Origin: an uncultured Prosthecobacter sp.
GTDB lineage: Bacteria; Verrucomicrobiota; Verrucomicrobiia; Verrucomicrobiales; Verrucomicrobiaceae
Direction of reading: 5' to 3'
Assembly: GCA_947523045.1 (NCBI GenBank)
Contig: CANNUR010000090.1
Location: 1 to 10,462, forward strand
DNA: 10,462 bases
The notes under the pieces are model-generated. The model saw only the letters and a program-made list of their open reading frames with translations. It was not told the DNA's origin and did no database searches. How positions within the stretch are numbered: the first letter of the stretch is position 1; each line of letters starts with the position of its first letter. The translations under genes were made by a program, and so were the position numbers. Shown here one piece after another: positions 6,844-10,462 of the stretch.

Positions 6844-7470
6844 TCAGGGCAGTCGGGCTTTCAGCTCGCGCACGGCGGCGCGCGGGTCGGTCGCCTGCAG
6901 GAAGGCGGAGACCACGACGACCCGGCGGGCACCGGCGGCGAGGATCTCGTCCAGGCGTGCGGCGTTGACGCCACCAATGCAGAACACCGGGGTGGTGACC
7001 CGCGTGTGCACGGCGGCAATGTCCGCGAGACCGATCGGCACATAGTTCGGCTTGGTGCCGGTGGCATAGAGTGGGCCGAAGCCGAGGTAGTCGGCACCCT
7101 CGGCCTGGGCTGCCTCGGCCTGGGCGAGGCTGTGGGTGGATTTGCCGACGAAGATCCCGGAGCCGACCGCGGCGCGGGCGGTGGCGACCGCGGCGTCGTC
7201 CTGGCCGACGTGCACGCCGTCGCTGCCGACGGCGGCGGCGACGGCGACATGGTCATTGAGGATGAAGGGCACGCCGAGGTCGCGTGTGATGGGCAAAAGC
7301 TCGCTGGCCAGGGCTTCCACCGCCGCCGGGGCCAGGCCCTTGGCGCGCAGTTGCAGCAGGTCGACGCCGCCCTCGCAGAGCGCACGGGTCATGGCCGGCG
7401 CAGCGGCCGGGGCGACGTAGCCCAGATCGACAATGCCGTAGAGGCGGGCCGCGGAGAGCAGGGGATGCAT
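6844..7470 (-). CDS. thiE: Thiamine-phosphate synthase
   Basis: ThiE joins the pyrimidine (HMP-PP) and thiazole (HET-P) phosphates to give thiamine monophosphate in the cytoplasm. The 208-residue TIM-barrel shows the family motifs in order: LLQLRAKG (38-45), FILNDHVAVA (69-78, Asp73 for metal), GVHVGQDD (85-92, Asp92), GKSTHSLAQA (109-118), YLGFGPLYATGTK (128-140) and the phosphate loops CIGGVN and VVVVSAFL. The frame is open up to a TTG at 7506, but ATG 7470 is preferred: a promoter ends 6 nt before it and the TTG is itself part of that promoter's -35 box. No other thi genes are in the window. Confidence 0.95.
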   Translation of the reverse strand: MHPLLSAARLYGIVDLGYVAPAAAPAMTRALCEGGVDLLQLRAKGLAPAAVEALASELLPITRDLGVPFILNDHVAVAAAVGSDGVHVGQDDAAVATARAAVGSGIFVGKSTHSLAQAEAAQAEGADYLGFGPLYATGTKPNYVPIGLADIAAVHTRVTTPVFCIGGVNAARLDEILAAGARRVVVVSAFLQATDPRAAVRELKARLP

Positions 7471-7476
7471 GGCGAC

Positions 7477-7506
7477 CTCATAGGCTTGGAACCGCGGCGG
7501 CGTCAA
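7477..7506 (-). promoter_or_regulatory. Promoter of thiE, leaderless geometry
   Basis: On the minus strand -35 TTGACG (7506-7501) and -10 TATGAG (7482-7477) are 18 nt apart, and ATG 7470 begins 6 nt after the -10 box. There is therefore no room for a TPP riboswitch between this promoter and thiE, and no ribosome-binding site. Boxes are seen; the start site is inferred. Confidence 0.5.
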
Positions 7507-7579
7507 GCGGCGGCGGTGGGCCTGGGCTGGATGGATTTTTCAGGTTGCCACTGCGGGCCGGGGATGGGAGCTTGCGGGA

Positions 7580-7987
7580 ATGCTGCTGGAGTTTCCCCCG
7601 ACCACCCTCCTCGCCGCCGCCCAGGTCTTCTTTGCCCTGTGCATCGGTCATGCCCTGGCGGATTTTCCCCTGCAGGGCGAGTTTCTGGCCATCGGCAAGA
7701 ACCGCCGGTTTCTGCTCGCGCTTGGCGATCCGGCGCGGCCGGCGAACATCTGGTTGGTCTGCATGGCGGCGCACTGCCTGATTCATGCCGGGTTTGTTTG
7801 GGCGATCACGGGTTCATCGCTGGTGGCGGCGGTCGAGTTCGTCCTGCACTGGGGCATCGATACCGCCAAGTGTGCCGGCAAGACCACCTTCAATCAGGAT
7901 CAGCTCCTGCACGTGGTCTGCAAGGCCGGTTATGTGGCGGCTGCCAGCTTCAGTGGCGGTGGCGCGGAATGTTGTCTTGGCATTTGA
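7580..7987 (+). CDS. DUF3307-like small membrane protein
   Basis: A 135-residue protein with hydrophobic segments at about 8-28, 57-77 and 80-92. It carries the motif pattern of DUF3307 proteins: GHALADFPLQGEFLAIGKN (23-41, with His24, Asp28, Gln32 and Lys40), a second histidine helix HCLIHAGFVW (65-74), HWGIDTAK (90-97) and the C-terminal NQDQLLHVVCK (105-115). These conserved polar residues sit within or beside the helices, suggesting a metal or ion site in the inner membrane. The function of the family is unknown. The start has GGGAG (7566-7570) about 9 nt upstream, one of the few plausible Shine-Dalgarno sequences here; a TTGCCA box (7545-7550) lies upstream. It is divergent from thiE and ends 32 nt before the aminotransferase, with which it may be co-transcribed. 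Confidence 0.7.
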   Translation: MLLEFPPTTLLAAAQVFFALCIGHALADFPLQGEFLAIGKNRRFLLALGDPARPANIWLVCMAAHCLIHAGFVWAITGSSLVAAVEFVLHWGIDTAKCAGKTTFNQDQLLHVVCKAGYVAAASFSGGGAECCLGI

Positions 7988-8011
7988 CCGGGGCCGGATT
8001 GAACGGAATTT
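7984..8011 (+). promoter_or_regulatory. Possible promoter of the DegT-family gene
   Basis: TTGACC (7984-7989), overlapping the stop codon of the upstream gene, is followed 16 nt later by a poor -10 candidate GAATTT (8006-8011), with ATG 8020 just downstream. The -35 is good and the -10 weak, so read-through from the upstream gene is equally possible. Confidence 0.25.
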
Positions 8012-8019
8012 GCCGTCCC

Positions 8020-9213
8020 ATGCCCGTCCCCCTGCTCGACGTCAACGCCCAGAATCACCCGCTCGAATCCGAACTCGTCGAGGCCTTCCGGCGCGTGCTC
8101 GGCCACGGTCGCTTCATCATGGGACCGGAGATGGAAACCTTTGAGCAGGAAGTGGCCACCCTGCTCGGCTGCCGGCACGCGCTTGCCGTGTCTTCGGGCA
8201 CTGACGCTTTGCTGCTCGCCCTCATGGCCCTCGACATCCGCCCTGGCGACGAGGTGCTTTGCCCGGCCTTCACCTTCTTTGCCACCGCCGGTGCGGTGGC
8301 CCGGCTCGGCGCCGTGCCGGTGTTCACCGACATCTGTCCGGTCTGCTTCAACCTCGACCTCAAGGACGTGCGCGCCAAGATCACCCCGCGCACCCGCGCG
8401 ATCATCCCCGTGCACCTGTTCGGCCAGAGCGCCGACATGGATCCGCTGCTGGAGCTGGCTCGCGAGCATGGCCTGCGGGTTGTCGAGGACGGCGCCCAAG
8501 CCATCGGCGCCACCTACAAGGGTCGCGCCTGCGGCACGATGGGCGACTTCGGCACTTACAGTTTCTTCCCGAGCAAAAACCTCGGCGGCTTTGGCGACGG
8601 CGGCATGCTGGTCACCAACGATGATGCCCTCGCCGAATATGCCCGCGTGCTGCGCGTGCACGGTTCGAAGCCGAAGTATTATCATCACCACCTCGGCGGC
8701 AATTTCCGCCTCGACACCCTGCAGTGCGCCCTGCTCAGCGTGAAGCTGAAGCGCTATGGCGAGTACACCACCCAGCGCCAGGCCAACGCCGACCACTACA
8801 CCCGCGAGCTGTCGCAACTGCCGGGTATCGCGGTCGCCAATCCCGCCCATTGCAAGTGCATCGTCGCCCAGGACAGCTGGCTGGCGGAGCAGGGCACGCG
8901 CGTGGTGCTGCCGACGGCCTACGCGCACAACACCCACATCTGGAACCAGTACACCCTGCGCGTGCTGGGTGCCGGTCGCCGCGACTCGCTGCGCGACCAT
9001 CTGCAGCGTGCCGGCATCGGCTGCGAGATCTACTACCCGCTGACGCTCGACCAGCAGCCCTGCTTTGCCGGCCTGCCAGAAAGCTCGCGCCGCGGCTGCG
9101 CCATCGCCCACCGCCTCGCCGGCGAGGTGCTCAGCCTGCCGATCTACGGCGAGCTCACCGAAGCCCAGCGCAACGAGGTCATCGCCGCCGTGCGCGACTG
9201 GCTGGTGGCCTGA
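8020..9213 (+). CDS. DegT/DnrJ/EryC1-family PLP-dependent sugar aminotransferase
   Basis: A 397-residue fold-type I aminotransferase that converts nucleotide-linked keto-sugars to amino-sugars for surface polysaccharides. It opens with VPLLDVNAQN, has the cofactor-binding block VSSGTDALLLAL, the PAFTFFATAGAV strand, VVEDGAQAIGATYKG and the PLP lysine Lys186 in SFFPSKNLGGFGDGGM. The C-terminal block has the usual HIWNQYTLRV and GIGCEIYYPLTLDQQPCF. It resembles the WbpE/WlbC (UDP-3-keto-sugar) branch, but the substrate cannot be fixed. An extra segment of about 20 residues (275-295, with His-Cys-Lys-Cys) lies before the HxWNQY motif. ATG 8020 is chosen because it places VPLLD at the family's usual N-terminus; an in-frame ATG at 7969 would add unrelated residues. 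No other polysaccharide genes are adjacent. Confidence 0.92.
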   Translation: MPVPLLDVNAQNHPLESELVEAFRRVLGHGRFIMGPEMETFEQEVATLLGCRHALAVSSGTDALLLALMALDIRPGDEVLCPAFTFFATAGAVARLGAVPVFTDICPVCFNLDLKDVRAKITPRTRAIIPVHLFGQSADMDPLLELAREHGLRVVEDGAQAIGATYKGRACGTMGDFGTYSFFPSKNLGGFGDGGMLVTNDDALAEYARVLRVHGSKPKYYHHHLGGNFRLDTLQCALLSVKLKRYGEYTTQRQANADHYTRELSQLPGIAVANPAHCKCIVAQDSWLAEQGTRVVLPTAYAHNTHIWNQYTLRVLGAGRRDSLRDHLQRAGIGCEIYYPLTLDQQPCFAGLPESSRRGCAIAHRLAGEVLSLPIYGELTEAQRNEVIAAVRDWLVA

Positions 9214-9225
9214 CGGGGGGCAAGC

Positions 9226-9238
9226 GCCGATACTCGGC
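9226..9238 (+). terminator. Small stem-loop after the aminotransferase
   Basis: GCCGA-TAC-TCGGC is a 5-bp stem with a 3-nt loop, followed at once by CCGTTTT. It begins 12 nt after the stop codon. It is a weak intrinsic terminator candidate. Confidence 0.3.
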
Positions 9239-9253
9239 CGTTTTGGTCGTGGA

Positions 9254-9282
9254 GCAGCCTTTTCACCGAGGTGAAGGTCTGC
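9254..9282 (+). terminator. Larger stem-loop after the aminotransferase
   Basis: GCAG (9254-9257) pairs with CTGC (9279-9282). Inside it TTTTCACC (9260-9267) pairs with GGTGAAGG (9270-9277), with two G-T pairs, separated by a small bulge. The downstream TTGTGTCTGTTG is moderately T-rich. It probably ends the aminotransferase transcript and isolates cas12b from read-through. Confidence 0.4.
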
Positions 9283-9390
9283 TTGTGTCTGTTGTGGCTC
9301 AATAGATAAGATATGTGATTAATTGAAAGGTGTATTCTTGGGTTGCTCAATGTGATTTGGTGCGGACAAGTGGGGGATCTGATTTGGAAC

Positions 9391-9407
9391 CACGAATGGC
9401 ACGAATG
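9391..9407. repeat. Tandem CACGAATG repeat
   Basis: CACGAATG occurs twice with a 9-nt period (9391-9398 and 9400-9407). The surrounding sequence resembles dispersed cacgaatg-type repeats I recall from verrucomicrobial genomes, but this cannot be tested here. Confidence 0.35.
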
Positions 9408-9418
9408 ATTCAGAACAG

Positions 9419-9436
9419 AGCCCGAATTCGGGGGCT
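9419..9436. repeat. Inverted repeat centred on GAATTC
   Basis: CCCGAATTCGGG (9421-9432) is a perfect 12-bp palindrome. An alternative pairing AGCCC (9419-9423) with GGGCT (9432-9436) gives a longer stem-loop. No T-run follows, so a terminator is unlikely; an operator or remnant of a mobile element is possible. Confidence 0.3.
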
Positions 9437-9493
9437 GGCCTGAGTGGGAAGGTGATCCATGCTAAACTCTCTCATTCCATTGTTGCTGCGGCA

Positions 9494-9514
9494 CTCAAGG
9501 TTGAATTCCTTGAG
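9494..9514. repeat. Stem-loop CTCAAGG / CCTTGAG
   Basis: CTCAAGG (9494-9500) and CCTTGAG (9508-9514) are exact reverse complements around a 7-nt TTGAATT loop. It lies about 95 nt upstream of the cas12b promoter. It could be a terminator remnant, a regulator site or part of an RNA; no T-run follows. Confidence 0.35.
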
Positions 9515-9608
9515 GGGTCATGAAATCAATCTGCCGATGGGCTCGCGCCCTCCTCGCGTGCAAGAGAGTGGGTTAATTTTTTGACTTGTCGTGACTCAAT
9601 AAATTCCG

Positions 9609-9636
9609 TTGTCAGTACCCGTGTTCTCCTTATGAT
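9609..9636 (+). promoter_or_regulatory. Strong promoter of cas12b, leaderless geometry
   Basis: -35 TTGTCA (9609-9614) and -10 TATGAT (9631-9636), each five of six to the sigma70 consensus, are 16 nt apart. Transcription would be expected to start near 9643, within 2 nt of ATG 9645. The region before the ATG has no Shine-Dalgarno sequence (it even reads CTCCTT). The TGA inside the -10 box is in frame with the gene, so the coding region cannot begin upstream. Confidence 0.65.
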
Positions 9637-9644
9637 TTCATGCG

Positions 9645-10462
9645 ATGAACCGAATTTATCAAGGACGTGTCACGAGGGTTCAAGTGCCCGCAGCTGCCAA
9701 GGCGGAAAAGCTGGATGCCCATGGCGCAGCAGGGAAGGCAAAAAAAGCGGAATGGATCGACTTGCCTGCGGGCCAGGCTGCCTTGTGGCAGCATCATGAG
9801 CTTTTTCAGGATGCGGTAAATTATTACGTTGTTGCCCTGGCAGCGCTGGGTTCGTCTCCTGACAGCAAGCTGACCAAGCTGCGCGGGCTGCTGGGGGCCG
9901 TTTGGCATGGGTTTGATAAGAAAGGCCAGCGCCGCCAAGGTATGGGTGATTCTTTGCAGCGGGCCTGGCAGTTGGCGGAAGTTCCGACAATGGAGGCTGC
10001 GGTATCTCGGTTTCAAGCCCCCCTGAAGACCGACTCCGTCCCTGCTAGCACAGCGGAGAAAGCGGGAGAATTTCTCCTGCATAAGCTGGGTGGTGAGGCG
10101 GCCATTCAACAAGGAGGCCGTGAATTTTTTCCGCTTTTCTGCGATGTAGATTCCACTGCCACCTTTAAGCTTTCTGCCACGCGGCGAGGACGCGCTGAAG
10201 ATGAGGCGCGGCTGCAAACTGCCCTTCATGAGGAGCTCGATCAAAGCGAGATCGAGGCCCTTGCAGCTTCGATTTCCCTAGGATCAGTCGTTAACCTTCA
10301 GCCTGATGCCGAGCCTGATACAGGAGCCTCTGCGGTTGCCCGTGTGCGTGAAGCTCATGAAACCTTCGCGGACCGTGTTTCTCCAGATACTTTTGAGCAG
10401 TGGTTGACGGGACTGAGGCCCGGATTTAAACTGCACAAACACCGCGGCGGCAACATTAATGT
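9645..10462 (+). CDS. cas12b: Cas12b (C2c1) CRISPR effector nuclease, type V-B, N-terminal part
   Basis: Cas12b is the single-protein, dual-RNA-guided DNA nuclease of type V-B CRISPR-Cas systems. The 272 complete codons run off the right edge. They match the N-terminus of the Opitutaceae C2c1 protein as I remember it: NRIYQGRV (2-9), LWQHHELFQDAVNYYVVAL (47-65), the WHGFDKKGQRRQG block (87-99), and AIQQGGREFFPLFCDVDSTA (153-172). These correspond to the first WED strand and most of REC1; the RuvC motifs and Nuc domain would lie outside the window. The start is fixed by an in-frame stop at 9633 and the promoter. Its GC is lower than its neighbours (28/60 at 9781-9840) and its codons are AT-richer, fitting horizontal transfer. 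Whether the gene is intact is unknown. No cas1, cas2, cas4 or array lies upstream. Confidence 0.87.
   Translation, partial: MNRIYQGRVTRVQVPAAAKAEKLDAHGAAGKAKKAEWIDLPAGQAALWQHHELFQDAVNYYVVALAALGSSPDSKLTKLRGLLGAVWHGFDKKGQRRQGMGDSLQRAWQLAEVPTMEAAVSRFQAPLKTDSVPASTAEKAGEFLLHKLGGEAAIQQGGREFFPLFCDVDSTATFKLSATRRGRAEDEARLQTALHEELDQSEIEALAASISLGSVVNLQPDAEPDTGASAVARVREAHETFADRVSPDTFEQWLTGLRPGFKLHKHRGGNIN

Larger units (their letters stand above)
9214..9644. other. Gene-free AT-richer region before cas12b
   Basis: No convincing coding region is seen in these 431 nt. By hand count 9301-9360 is 19/60 GC, against 39/60 for 8401-8460 inside the aminotransferase. The region holds terminator-like stem-loops at its left end, a 9-nt tandem repeat, two further inverted repeats and the cas12b promoter at its right end. 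ACTCTCT (9466-9472) and AGAGAGT (9563-9569) are complementary over about 90 nt and enclose the 9494-9514 hairpin. No array of repeats 30-40 nt long is present. Confidence 0.6.

Noticed and set aside
7471..7579. TPP riboswitch upstream of thiE
   Set aside because: The likely promoter ends 6 nt before the ATG, leaving no leader, and no thi-box-like sequence was seen.
6772..8019. Upstream extension of the aminotransferase frame, making an 813-codon open frame
   Set aside because: The extra part is antisense to thiE and the lolA-like gene and overlaps the DUF3307-like gene; the family N-terminus begins at ATG 8020.
7930..9111. 393-codon minus-strand open frame opposite the aminotransferase
   Set aside because: Antisense shadow of a gene with clear PLP-enzyme motifs.
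9214..9644. CRISPR array or tracrRNA upstream of cas12b
   Set aside because: No repeats of 30-40 nt with spacers are seen, and without the CRISPR repeat an anti-repeat cannot be tested; only short inverted and tandem repeats are present.
9581..9799. 72-codon plus-strand open frame across the cas12b start
   Set aside because: It overlaps the cas12b promoter and first 50 codons in another frame and shows no conserved pattern.
9630..10244. 204-codon minus-strand open frame in the cas12b region
   Set aside because: It overlaps the recognisable Cas12b N-terminus on the other strand and shows no family features.

Overview
This 10.46 kb window is high-GC bacterial DNA up to about position 9213. 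It then passes through an AT-richer, gene-free stretch into a gene of lower GC that runs off the right edge. No rRNA or tRNA was seen. The gene families point to a Gram-negative bacterium, most likely of the Verrucomicrobia (Opitutae-like): a LolA-type periplasmic carrier, a PBP4-type peptidase, a secreted ThuA-domain protein, a topoisomerase A subunit of the Bacteroidetes/Verrucomicrobia type, and a Cas12b whose N-terminus closely resembles the Opitutaceae protein as I remember it. The phylum is an inference. Most start codons lack a Shine-Dalgarno sequence. At least three (dacB, thiE, cas12b) sit 6 to 8 nt after a recognisable -10 box, so they look leaderless.

Layout. From 1 to 1106 on the minus strand is a partial D-Ala-D-Ala carboxypeptidase (PBP4/DacB). 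Divergent from it, 1202-2841 on the plus strand holds a membrane-anchored alpha/beta hydrolase translationally coupled to an RluA-family pseudouridine synthase. A separate promoter then drives a ParC/GyrA-like type IIA topoisomerase A subunit (2926-4974). This is followed by a small protein (5071-5340) that joins a GYF_2-like domain to a lysine/alanine-rich, histone-H1-like tail. A short palindrome containing both stop codons separates it from a convergent minus-strand series read thiE (7470-6844), lolA-like (6838-6206) and ThuA-domain protein (6151-5345). Divergent from thiE are a DUF3307-like membrane protein (7580-7987) and a DegT/DnrJ/EryC1 sugar aminotransferase (8020-9213).

The most interesting part is the right end. 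Positions 9214-9644 carry stem-loops, a small tandem repeat and a strong sigma70-type promoter. From 9645 to the edge (272 codons) is the N-terminal part of a Cas12b (C2c1) nuclease, the effector of a type V-B CRISPR-Cas system. No adaptation genes, CRISPR repeats or recognisable tracrRNA lie upstream of it here, so those parts, if present, must lie beyond the right edge. The lower GC and AT-rich boundary fit an acquired defence locus next to housekeeping genes.
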